NCBI GenBank assembly: GCA_021234155.1
Contig: JAJEKV010000238.1
Span: 122,001-186,000 of the forward strand
DNA: 64,000 nucleotides
Source: Isoetes taiwanensis
Lineage: Eukaryota; Streptophyta; Lycopodiopsida; Isoetales; Isoetaceae
Reading direction: 5' to 3'
Shown: one piece after another, positions 48,304 through 59,011 of the stretch
Layout: the number at the start of each line of letters is the position of its first letter
How positions within the stretch are numbered: position 1 is the first letter of the stretch
Notes under the pieces: generated by a model
Databases searched by the model: none
What the model saw: only the letters and a program-made list of their open reading frames with translations
Told to the model about the DNA's origin: nothing
Made by a program: the position numbers and the translations under genes

Positions 48304-48646
48304 TGAATGGGGTTTTTTTCATTAATTATAGAAAAAGGTACAACATATTGAGTGAGCCTTTATAAGTAAGCTACTCATAAAAAAGCATGCAGTTAAATAC
48401 AAATAAGATAGGTGCTGTGAGAAGCACATAGTAGAGTCCAAAATATTAATCAACCTTATTAGTAGTTGATTAATTTGTTGTGTTGCAACTAAGAGTCCCA
48501 TATACAATGAGGATCAATGTTGAAAAAGTTCAGCAACATATGCCTTGACAGGTCAAAGACCAATTCCTGCAAAATAGATTAGGTGCTAATAAAATGCTGT
48601 AATTTTATGAAGATCTGTATGTGGTCCCAATAGTGTGAGGTGCAGG

Positions 48647-49169
48647 TCAATGATTAGGAAGAGAGGAGTGATGTCGATGGAAGTGGTAGGAGCTAAGATA
48701 TTCAAAGTGAGCTTGGAAGTGAGGTTGGAGTATAAGAGTGTTGCCATTTCCCCAATTCAACTCAGTAATCAGCCTATCAGCATTTGTAGTGGACATTAGA
48801 ATGATTAATGTGCCATATGCATCTGCCAGACCCCTGTAATGGTAATAACATTCTCTATAGTTCTCAAACCGCTGATCTGGTCATTCTTCCCGCATTTGCA
48901 TTCCAAAACCACCATAGCTGCACCATTAGATATGTGCTTCTCGCAGAATTCCATGGCCTAGTCTAGTTCCTCATCGGGGATGTCGGTATGTCGATATCCG
49001 TGATGCCCCCGACCGACCTCGTCCACATGTCATCCGAATATTGGATATCATGAACTAGCCTCGTCCGGAAACGGTTCAGATTCGCGTGCTCAACCGAAGT
49101 GCCAATGTCCCTACTTAGGTTCCTCGTGTAATCTACCAGATAAACATTAAGTGTCAGTAAGTGATTCAT
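48647..49169 (-). pseudogene. LINE1 3' reading frame (ORF3), unit 2
   Basis: Counterpart of 10,154-10,678. It is broken at about 48,865-49,090, where most differences from unit 1 replace CTG or CAG by CG-containing strings. The flanking parts are identical, so the breaks may not be real. Confidence 0.4.
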
Positions 49170-49374
49170 GACAATGTAGTTTAAATATTTTATAAGCTCC
49201 CAAGAATTTGCCTATACTTAGCCATTTGTTATCCAAAGAATCTAAAGAATCTTTATGCAGGTGTATCTGACTTGTTGCAACCATTTCTATGTCATAGATA
49301 ACTTGAGTTTTAATCCAGAATATGGAAATTGTCTTACCACCATACTGACACCTGTTTCTATGTTTCCATACATT

Positions 49375-52300
49375 CTACAAAGCAATGTAACATAGGGAAT
49401 TTTTAAACGCATCATCATTCATCAGGAACTCAAGCAAAGTAGCAGGACAATTGATATTAAAAGTAAATTCAAACCATCTCCAAAAAGAATTAAGAATAGC
49501 ACGAGCCAAAGATATGTTCCAAAGATTCAACATTGTTGCAACCAAGAGGGCAGTTGGGATGCACAGGATTTGTTGTAGAATTCGAGTGCCTTGATAAAGT
49601 TTCCAGATTTGGCACACTCTTGTTGGCAATTAACCAGATAAAGTAGGAAATCTTGGGGGGCAGGTATGAATTCCAAATGTTTTTAAATAGCCTATCTTCA
49701 GAATCATCAGAGAGTCCCCAATAAAGCTTAGATTTGGAGGGCTGGTGAGGCATATTTAAACAGGTATAAACCTTGGAGACATTGTAGCTAGGCTTACCCA
49801 TAAGGGACCATTCAGCAGTGCCAGGATTGTCAAGGAGATTGATATTGCTAATTTTATGCCTGATGAATCTAAACAGAAGTTTATCGATGAGTCAGCCTCG
49901 ATCCTGTTTTTCAGATTTGTCCAAGAAATCCATCTTGTTTGATTCCATAAATCACCAAGCTTTGAAATACCATAATCTGTCCATTTTTTGTAAAGCTTAG
50001 GATGTTTAATAGCCAAAGGAGTAGTATTGTCTCTGGAAAAATTAGGATTCCAAAAAATGCTTGTGCTCGAGTGGCTATTCTGTATACTTGAATGTTCAAT
50101 TTTAATGTAAACTTTGTTCCAAGCCAAGATAATGCCTCTCATAAGAGGAGATATATTTGGTGCAGGTTTCAGAGTTGTGAAAGCTGATGATGGCAAATTA
50201 TGACTGATAGAAGGATGTCCTTTAGGGTGACTGCAACAAAGCCAATATTTGATAAATAATGTGGCTGGATTATTTTGCAGGAACAGGGATTTCCAGATAT
50301 ATTTTCCAGCCAAAGCATAGCCCTGAAGAGCCAAGTTCTTGCATCCTAGGCCACCCTGCTTCTTGCTTCTGGTAATAGAATTCCAGTTAACCATATGGTG
50401 CTTCCTCCAGATGAAGTTTCTGACAATTCTCTCGATTTGTTGGTAAATGCATTTTGGAGCTAAGAGGGCAGAGGAGTAATAAATGTGAGAGGCAGCAAGA
50501 ACAGAATTAGCAATTATGGTTCTCCCTGCCAGTGACAGACAATTTCCATAATTGCCTAGCTTTTTCTCGACTCGAAACTATAGGGGTCCATAATCCTTTG
50601 AGACTGGGATTGAGGGACAAAGGCATAACCAAAAGGTTGGTTGTCTCAGTTGATCTGATGCACTTGATGCCAGCAATGCTATCCAAATCTAAGTCTCCAA
50701 TAATTGTGCATTTGTTTCGCTTAGATGTATCCTGAGGTCGCACCAAAAATGTGAATTATGTTCGTGAAGTTGGCAATGATGCTTGACTCATTCTTGAGGA
50801 AGTCGAAAGAGTCATCCGTGATATTGCGTAATGGAAAGGTTGGAAGTATTATCGGAAGATTCAGACCTACTATATTTCCCTATGCATTGTTGATGTATAA
50901 TCACTCTAGTAAGCATCTCTGCTATAGCCAGAAAGAGATAAGGGGCTAGAGGGCATCCTTGTCTGACACCTCGAGCCGAGGGAAAAAAATAACAGGGGAA
51001 CCATTCACAAGAACAGCTTGATTGTGATCGAGAATTTAATCCCAAGATTATCTTAATGATCTTTTTCAATCGAAGCCCAAGCCTTTTGGAGGAGAATTCT
51101 AAGAAATTCCACCTTACGTTGTCAAAGGCTTTTGAAAAATCTAACTTCAATAAGATACAATTTTGTTTAGTTAGATTGTGCCAATGCATTCCCTCCATGG
51201 CTGCAATATAGTTATCTAGGATATATCCGCTTGGGAGAAAAGCGCATTGATTCTCGGCCGATGACCTCTTGAAGATGAGATTTAACCCCGCTGGCTATAA
51301 TCTTAGCAATGCACCTTATAAGTGGAGTATGTTAAAGAGATAGGCCTCCAGTCTGAGAAAGACTGGGGATTGTCAACCTTAGGGATTAGAGTGATAAGGC
51401 CAGAAGAGAGAGCAGGATGCAGATGGTTGGAATTCCAGAAACCCGTGATCATGTGCATGAAGTCACTTTTAATAGTATCCCAAAATCTAATGTAGAATTC
51501 AGGGGGAAGACCATCAGGGCCAGGGCTTTTGCCTTTGGCAAGACTCTTTAGGGTAGAGAAGATCTCATCTGCAGTGGGGATAGCCTCCATAGAAGGGGTC
51601 ATGATCAGATTACTATGAAGACCATTGTTGTCACTCAAATCAGTAAAAGCTTTGGCTTCAGCAGTTTGGACAGAGCTGTCAATAGGTTGGGAGAAAATAT
51701 TCGCATAATTAGAGCAAAAGAAATTGGAAATTTCTTTTTGATCTGTGAAGATATTACCGTTTTCATCTTTGACAGTGGTCAGTTGACTTTTTAGAAGTCT
51801 AGATTTGGCAACTCTGTAAAAGAACTTGGAGTTTCCATGGTCCATGTTGGAGAGGTACTTGATTTTGCATCTGATGGATGCTCCTTTTGCTTCCATCTCT
51901 TCAATTGTTTTGATGACCCTTTCAAGATTTCCTTCTTGCCAATGGAGCTCAATATTAAGGGGGTCTTCCTGCAGCTGTATCCTTACCTCTTTCATTTCTT
52001 TGAGATAGGCTCTTTTTTCTGCTTGCTTGCTTTCATGAAGATTCTTTGACCACTGCTTGATCCAGGTCTTGGAATCTTTTATGTTGGCATAAAAGGATCT
52101 CATAGAATTTGTAGATCTAACCTTGGGGAGAGTTTCATAGAAGGCAATGAAATCATTGCAGAAAGTATCGAGTCGAACAAGGGAGCAATTCAGCTTAAAA
52201 GGGGTATTGCCATGCCTCTTAATGGATAGAGTGTGATTGGTAGTGAAGAATTGAGGCTGGTGGTCAGATATGAATGTGCACTCATCACTGCTAACCAGAC

Positions 52301-52860
52301 AGTTATTCCAAATATCATTCTGAGTGTTGTTTATGTAGAACCTGTCTAGAGCACAGTAGACCCTGTTATTTCCTTCTTGTTTGTTAGACCAAGTGTAGGC
52401 AGAGGTGGAGGAGGGGATATGCTGAAGGAAATGCCTATCAAGCATTTGATCCCATTGTGATCTCTCTTCAGATGACATGTTTAGTTTTTTTCCTACCTTC
52501 ATATCCCAAGTAGGTGTGTTGTTAAAATCCCCTGCCATGATCCAAGTGTCACAGTCTTGAGATGCAATGAAATTGCTAACCATGGGCCAAGTATTAGCTC
52601 TAATTCTTGAATCAGTGGAAGCATAGATGTTTATAATTCCAAAGCTAAAATCATTATGCTTGTAAATAACAGATTGCCAGGTTCTGCAAGGGCTAGTATG
52701 AACATAGCTATGAACAAGATGTCTCCAAATAATGCAAAGGCCACCAGAGGTACCATTGGCCTCAGTCCAAATAGATGAAAAGCCAGGGCCAATCCAATCT
52801 GCTAAATTTGAGCATTCAAAGCTAGGAAGTCTAAGCTCCTGTAGAAGGATGATATCTGCA
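49375..52860 (-). pseudogene. LINE1 ORF2, unit 2
   Basis: A continuous frame from 52,583 to 51,303 (and open upstream to about 52,860) covers the endonuclease ('MAGDFN', 'ALDRFY', 'SDHQP') and the N-terminal reverse transcriptase blocks, which are broken in unit 1. The rest of the reverse transcriptase is broken at 51,300, 51,060-51,090 and 50,740-50,850 (including the YADD block), where unit 1 is open. The C-terminal zf-RVT region is at 49,490-49,801. Each copy is intact where the other is not. Confidence 0.85.
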
Positions 52861-54376
52861 TCATAACTTCTAATTTGAGAGATTGCCCTTCTTTTTTTTA
52901 AAGGGTGGTCAAATAGGTACCAAAGGAGTTGAAGATAGACTGGAAGCAGTCTTCATTCCAATATATGGGACTGAGCTCACTCATGGTGACAGAAGCTATA
53001 TGAAACTTTCTGAATTCATTTAGAGGTAAGGTGGCATTCCATTTTAAAAAGGATATTTGAAAAGTATCACATGTTGTGAGGCCAAGCTTAAGTAAAAAAT
53101 TTGCAGTCCTGGGGCAACCACATTCCACCAGGATATATGGATAACTTAGCCAATAGATAGAATTTATGACAATGCCTTTGTGGAGCCTTAGGAGATGGTC
53201 CTAAAGTTTTTCTATTCTCATACCAGTGGAATCGACTTTGGCAACAACAGCAATCTTTGATAAAGAATCAATTTTGGATGCAATCAAAGGAGAGTTTAAA
53301 TGAATACCTCTGAAAAGCTGAACATTTGTGGGGGCTCTTGATTGTTGGAGCTCAAAATCTGAAGCAAATTGCTCGTCTGAAGTGTATGGTTGGGTTGGTC
53401 TCGGAAAGAGAGGAATTGTACTCCAGAAGCATCCAATCTTGGCAAAGTAAGAGTTCCCCTTGGGTCCAGAGAGAGCGTATCACAATTAGGAGCAAATGGG
53501 CTGAAGTGATGCATATCTTTTGACAGAGGATCCTGGTTAGCAAAATCCCCAAATTTGATAAATTTTGAAGGATCAAGGTGGAATGCACTTAACTGAGTGA
53601 GAAGAGAGTCCCTTTGAGCAGCCGGAAAGAGCATAAAACTATGAAGGAGTGAAAGAGAATTTGAATCTAGGGCTGACGGGCATTGCAAAAGTTTTTTATT
53701 TTTTGGGGGAAAATACGCCATTAATGCAGAGCAAGTAAAGAAAGGCTATCAGAACCAAGAGAGCGGAAGGAATGGAAAAATAGGATAGGAAGTGGAGAAA
53801 AACAGAGAGCAACTTGGAAGAAAGATCTATCTAAGAACTTTGAGGGATAGGAAAACCAAATTTATGCCTGAAAGTATGAATAATCATTCTGAGTAGATTT
53901 TAACCGAAATTTTCCTTTCTGACCACCCACAAAATACCTGAAAGGTTGCTGTCGCCGAAATGTTCTTTTTGCCTGTGAATTCTAGCACCCAAGCTTCAAT
54001 GATTTCGGCTTCAAATCCTTCTGAGGATGGTATAATTGAGAATTCTGGGTTGAAAAGTGTGTCTGGGAAGAATTCTTTGCGAAGAAAACTGTCCCACAGC
54101 TCGGAGGATGATCCACAGAGAAAACCACAGGAAATTCTTTGATCCTGCTTCAGAACAGTGAAAAATTTAGTATCCATGCATAGAGAAAATAATAAGGAGA
54201 TCGAATTTTGCAGGGCCTCTACAGGGCCAGCAAGTTGTAGGGAGTAATTCGGATCAGAAGGGGAATTCTCTGATGGATTGGATCAAGAACGAGTTTGAAT
54301 CGAAAAAGATAAGGAAATCAAGAAAAATGGCGCTGGTTGGTGACGTGGCCATCAACATGCCTTCCCTTTCCCTTTC
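52861..54376 (-). pseudogene. LINE1 ORF1 region and 5' end, unit 2
   Basis: Minus-strand frames at 54,177-53,884 ('SSELWDSFLRKEFFPDTLF'), 53,721-53,296 and 53,128-52,898 together look like an ORF1 split by stops. The first frame is complete only in this copy. No nucleic-acid-binding motif is visible. Position upstream of the endonuclease is the main argument. Confidence 0.5.
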
Positions 54377-54399
54377 CCATTGTCCTTTCCATTAACCAT

Positions 54400-55055
54400 C
54401 TTGAACTGCATATAAACGACTTACAAGTAAACAAGATATCTCGATGCACATTACCCAACAGAAAATAAATAACTAAAACACTATTGGAAAAGGTTACTAG
54501 TTAACATAGACAACTTTATAAATAAGTAAAATTATAAGGAAAGCAATTTCAACAAAAAGTTTTTCCAAAGTACAATATAATAAAAGAAAATTATAACCGA
54601 CCTTGGTAGAGCTTGTTTAGGCAATGAAAAGGATGGAGGGGCCTTAAAGGTCTGCAACATAAACATAGTATCAGTCAACAACACAACATATTTCCACAGT
54701 TGTAAGCAAATGGCAGCCATTGCATCAAAATGAATTAAGTTATTCGCCATAACATGGAAAAGTCAAGGACGTGATAAGATAACTAAAGCGCAGTGCCCCG
54801 TTACAATATCATGCATTAATCCAAAAATCCTGCTGCACAGCTCCTTTTATTTTCCAAAAACGTGTTCACAAGTTAATAACTCGCTATACAATTGTAATTT
54901 TCGCCTTTAAAAAAGCAACTGAACTACTTCTCGTTATGGTACAATCAACAGAAAAGGCTCATTCTAGCTGATCTGTCGTTTTAAGACATCCTATACACAA
55001 CTCAACTTATTCCAAAGAATTTACCGCAAGAATATGCACAAAACTTTCTGCGGTC
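54400..55055. other. Non-coding sequence upstream of the TNPA-like gene
   Basis: AT-rich, with no gene recognised. Lying between the TNPA-like ATG and the captured U-box fragment, it is the likely promoter side of the TNPA-like gene. Confidence 0.4.
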
Positions 55056-55591
55056 TCATATGCCCTCATGCAAACATGTGTTTTCCAAGCAATCTGTATA
55101 GGCATTTCTCAAAAACTTAAGCAAATCCCCAGCCTTTTGCTTGGTTCTTGGATTGTATCCAATTTGCAAGAAGAAGAAGAGTTTCGCAAATATGCCGGCT
55201 TCTATCATTCTCTTCTTGATACCATCATCTGGTGAATACTTGCATAGAGCCCATAATGTCCCAATAGCATACTCAAGGCAAAGGTGTTAGAAACCTTGAA
55301 CAATTTCTTGATGATGGCAGGAATGGTCAGAGCATGATCACACACTGCTGCTCTGCCCTCAGCGCACCCACAAATGCATTCTAGCAAAGCAACAAGGGAG
55401 ATTCTTGGAATGGGGCCAGAGGTTCTTGAGTCAGAGGTTCTTGGAATGGGAGTTTTTTGTGATGTTTCAAAACTCTGGCCAATTCTACCCCCATTGCAGA
55501 ATCTACCAAGGATTTGAAGAGGCTTCTCATAAATCATGTGGTTGCTCGAGCTGCTGCCTACAGGAAAGCAACACAGCTCTGAAGAGCTCAC
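55056..55591 (-). pseudogene. Captured U-box/ARM E3 ligase fragment, unit 2
   Basis: Copy of 28,162-28,695. Identical apart from a replaced string near 55,275 ('ctcaaggcaaagg' against 'ctctgttgcag') that shifts the frame after 'KKLFKVSN'. The difference again removes CTG and CAG triplets. Confidence 0.7.
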
Positions 55592-56666
55592 GGATCAGCA
55601 TGCAATCGATTGAAGAGTTTGCTCATGAAATCAGGATGCGAGATGTGGGTTTTGGGACTCCGATGCAAAGAGCAGTATGACCAATTGGTCTGAAGACCGA
55701 GGTACTGGTTTTAGAGGGCACAACAGCGCCAGAATTCTTAGATCGAGCCCTTCCGGGTCATGGTAACCTCGTTGAAAAACCTTATTCGAAAAGAATCCCG
55801 CGTCGGGAAATTGCAAGATGCGATTGAGCTATTCAGCAAAGCTAGAAAACGAAGCTATTGGCGATCCGTGGTCCCGCTAAGCCTTTGCTGCCGACTTATA
55901 AAATGACGAAAACTATAAGGTGAATAGATTGGATGGATTCTTCAGCGGACTACACAACACAGACTATCGGAGAAATAGAAAAGGCCCCTGAATGTCCTGC
56001 TACTGCAGACACTAAAACTTTAAATAAAGGACCAAAGAAGAATGGAACATTGCTACGAATCTGGGCAGTCAAAGCATGCCTTCAGCCTGTACCACAAAAT
56101 GCAGGATTTGGCCCATCTTTTTTGCAAAAATGAGTTAGAATCTGGCCATGAATTAGAAGACTTACAGTGTTTTAAACAGATGGAACAAGAAGTTCGGCCC
56201 CGACAAGGCCCCCGGCCAAGGCCCGCTGCAGGTGTACAAGAAGATTGTATTGCCCGGGTTGGTCGCGACCGTTAGAAAAAAATTGCCAAAAAAGGAAACC
56301 AAATGCCGTTTGACACCTACCTCTTCTGCCGAAAACAATTCTTCTTTGCCAACAAGGCTTCTATCCGGAGGCGGGAGGCGGCATTCCTTTCCTTGTTTCT
56401 TTCTCAGGAGAGAGAGGTGCTAAAGGTTTTTTTTCTTGATTTTTGTTGTTAGGTGGCGTTGTTTGAGTTATTTAGGTGGGAACAAAAAGAGTCAAATTCA
56501 TGTGACAAAATGTGACGAAAATATAGTCACATATTTTTGTCATCAAGACCATTTCACCTTTGTAAAGTGGTTTTGTAGGAAATAAAAATACATCCACTAT
56601 AGTTTTTACTAGTTCTAACTAGCATGCATGTACACATTTGACTAAACAACATCATAATACATACTG
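55592..56666. other. Unrecognised internal CACTA sequence, unit 2
   Basis: Copy of 28,696-29,768, with altered patches at 55,725-55,905 and 56,195-56,280. No family recognised. Confidence 0.35.
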
Positions 56667-56835
56667 AAAGGCAAGTTGGGCCAACATGGGATGTTAAATC
56701 TTGTTTCAAAGGTCCTCCGTTCCGAAACTCATTGCTTGGGGTTATAATCCAAAATCCAATCAATGGGTCAAAGCTAATCCATCCATATACCCGGTTGTCC
56801 GTATTGTCGCATGAGTATTGATATTTATCATCCAC
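56667..56835 (-). pseudogene. Captured rhamnogalacturonate lyase exon, unit 2
   Basis: Second copy of 29,769-29,937, same exon boundaries (TTTAG acceptor, GTATGT donor) and the same motifs 'GFWIITPSNEFR' and 'KQDLTSHVGPT'. Confidence 0.8.
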
Positions 56836-57339
56836 CTAAACATGTGCTTATATCAGACACTTGATGTGTATCATAATGTGGTTAGAAAATACCATATGCA
56901 AGGAAACCAGAACGTCCCATGGTTGATAATTTATCGTTGAAGACACATCTTGTTTGTCTATCCTTTCTATATGATAATTTTTTCAAACTCTCATTCCAAA
57001 TACAGTCTAAGTTTAGCAAATATTATATTTTAGGCACTTGGTTGTGTACGGCCTAGTCTTGTATTTTAAATTACATTTGACTATACTATTAGGATTGGCA
57101 TCCATAGTTTGGATGCATTCATTTTAGGCAGGTGTGGGAGAACTAAAACTCATCTACATTTAGTGAAAATTGTGAGGAAAGTTTTGTCACACATTCTTGT
57201 CATAAACTTGTAATTGAAGTTTCTACTACATAAATTTCTCGGTTTTTTTTTTCCTAGGACATTGTTATAGAATCTTAAAAATTGTTATTAGCACATGCAG
57301 CTATACTTAAGGGGATGCTATTGCTAACTTCTTTAATTT
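56836..57339. other. Non-coding sequence upstream of the SET gene, unit 2
   Basis: Copy of 29,938-30,441, probably containing the SET gene promoter. No clear core-promoter motif. Confidence 0.4.
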
Positions 57340-58774
57340 ATGAAGATGGCTTCTTCCTCAAGTGGAAAGACAAGCACTGCATCATCAAGTTTAGTCAAGT
57401 GAGCCAAGTGTGTGGCCCTCAAGAAAAAAATAGGATACGCCGTGACTGGCCGAAAAACAACGGTTAATTTAATTTTGTAATATTCTTATTTCCAGTACAA
57501 CTACACCTTTTACAATTGCAATATTGGTTAAATGCAGGATGGACTCTTCTTCTTCGCATTCTAGTAGAGGTGCGCGATCAGATAATGCAAGAGTCGATCC
57601 CGTCCAAAGTCTATATCAATCTAAATGGCCTTGTTGGTGCTTGAAGTGTCGTGGTACGAGAAAACTAGAGTACAGTGTCAGAGAAGATCATAAAATAAGA
57701 TTTGGATGGTGTGCAGATGCACCTCCTCCTGATTATTCTGAAAGACGGATGTGTCGAAAGGCCGATGAGGTACGTCTATAAAGTTTTTCTCTATCTTTGA
57801 TTTTGGCAACATTAGAATTTGGATAATCTTGCCAATCTTGCAGTATATAAGGGGCTTGCAACATAACTCACCAATTGCACCCGAGGATCAAATAGGATTT
57901 CCATCCACATCCTCATCTACACCACCTAGAATTAAGCCAGAGATGTCGCGGAACAAGGTTCAAGTACCTCTTCCAGTGATGCAAAAGAAATGGTAGTAGA
58001 CAGTAAACAAGTAAGAGGACGTACAAGGGGGGAGTCTGCAACACTTTCAATTAAGGCCTGGTTTAGCACATATTCTCTTTTACATGTTAATGAGACTGAT
58101 GGGGATTACCATACTCATATGCTTGACAGTCTTAAAAATGCAATTGTTCCATTTGATCGTAGGACATTTGGTTGTTGGGAAGGACAGCTTCTACCAATGT
58201 TGGAGGAGTTCATCTATTGGGGACGTCGATACATGATTGCACCATCTAGAAAGATTCCCGAGGCAGGAAGAAGCTTATATATCTTAGAAAGTGTATCTGG
58301 TAGTCTTGAAAATCCAACAACTTTGATGGCATATGGAGGACCCACATATAGTTGGGGTGTTTGGATAAGATTGGCATCGTTCATGCCTAGCATGTCTATG
58401 TATGGTCTAGTAATGAATTGGTGCAGACTGAATAAGCAAAAGGAAGATGGAGAAGATGTGTCGATAGCTGACAAGATTTATATCGATGGTCGTCCTAGCG
58501 TTCATGGAAATATTGCTGGTCTTATTACAGCTCACATGGTCATTTAGAGTTGTCAAATGCTATTTTTGAGGAGATGGGTATACATGATTCTGATCATATG
58601 GCTGGACATGCTGGATTTTATGTGCGGGTTTGTGCTATTAAGAATTTGAGACCGGGGGATGAGATATTTATTGACTATAATTTTCGACGACCCATACCAA
58701 CTCGAAGACGAAGGGAGCTAAACGGGGGGCCTCTCATTGTTCCATTAGGGAGGCCAAACAAAAAAGCCATGTGA
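57340..58774 (+). pseudogene. CACTA-borne SET-domain (lysine methyltransferase-like) gene
   Basis: Exons: 57,340-57,462, 57,538-57,769 and 57,844-58,774. SET-domain landmarks appear in order: 'SRKIPEAGRSLYI' (58,250-58,290), 'YGGPTYSW', 'YGLVMNW', 'IYIDGRPSVHGNIAGLI', then after a frameshift 'SSHGHLELSNA' in place of the canonical NHSC block, 'GHAGFYVRVCAIKNLR' and 'RPGDEIFIDYNF'. SET proteins methylate lysines, mostly of histones, using SAM. No post-SET cysteines follow. A 1-bp deletion near 58,527 breaks the domain; exon 1 has a further stop not present in unit 1. It ends 240 bp before the transposase exons on the same strand, so it may be a separate gene or the N-terminal part of the transposase transcript. 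Confidence 0.7.
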
Positions 58775-59011
58775 AATAAACTTTGTATGTTAAAAAATTA
58801 GATACGATTAACATAAAAACTTTGTTCTTATTTTCTATTTACGTTAACCAACTACTATTTATTGCATACTACTAAACTTTCATTTAATTTGGCAAAACAA
58901 CTACTATTTATTCCGTATTTTGTGATTGCATAGTGTTTTGCTACTCGAGTATTGGTATACCAAGTTTTGCTAGTCCTACCAAATATTGCACTAATGTGGG
59001 AATAATTGCAG

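Larger units (their letters stand above)
48276..54376 (-). mobile_element. LINE1: full-length L1-like retrotransposon, uninterrupted (6.1 kb)
   Basis: Poly(A) end (plus-strand poly-T) at 48,273-48,301; 5' end at 54,376; 12-bp duplications CCATTGTCCTTT at 48,264-48,275 and 54,377-54,388. It contains an ORF1-like region, ORF2 and a 3' reading frame. This copy has no chromovirus. The sequence around 52,850 ('gaaggatgatatctgc') is the empty target of that insertion and proves the ATGAT duplication in unit 1. Confidence 0.95.
31663..58563. repeat. Tandem segmental duplication, unit 2 (26.9 kb)
   Basis: It begins with the same receptor-kinase flank as unit 1 and ends at the corresponding base of the SET gene, but here the SET gene continues into the unique part of the CACTA element. 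It differs from unit 1 by lacking the chromovirus, carrying a 1.44-kb retroposon, and containing a 6.0-kb internal duplication (36,193-42,178 repeated from 42,195). Confidence 0.9.

Noticed and set aside
47945-48322. Poly-lysine N-terminus on the TNPA-like protein ('KKKKKKKKKK')
   Set aside because: The lysines come from reading the LINE1 poly(A) tail. The real exon continues at 54,377 beyond LINE1.
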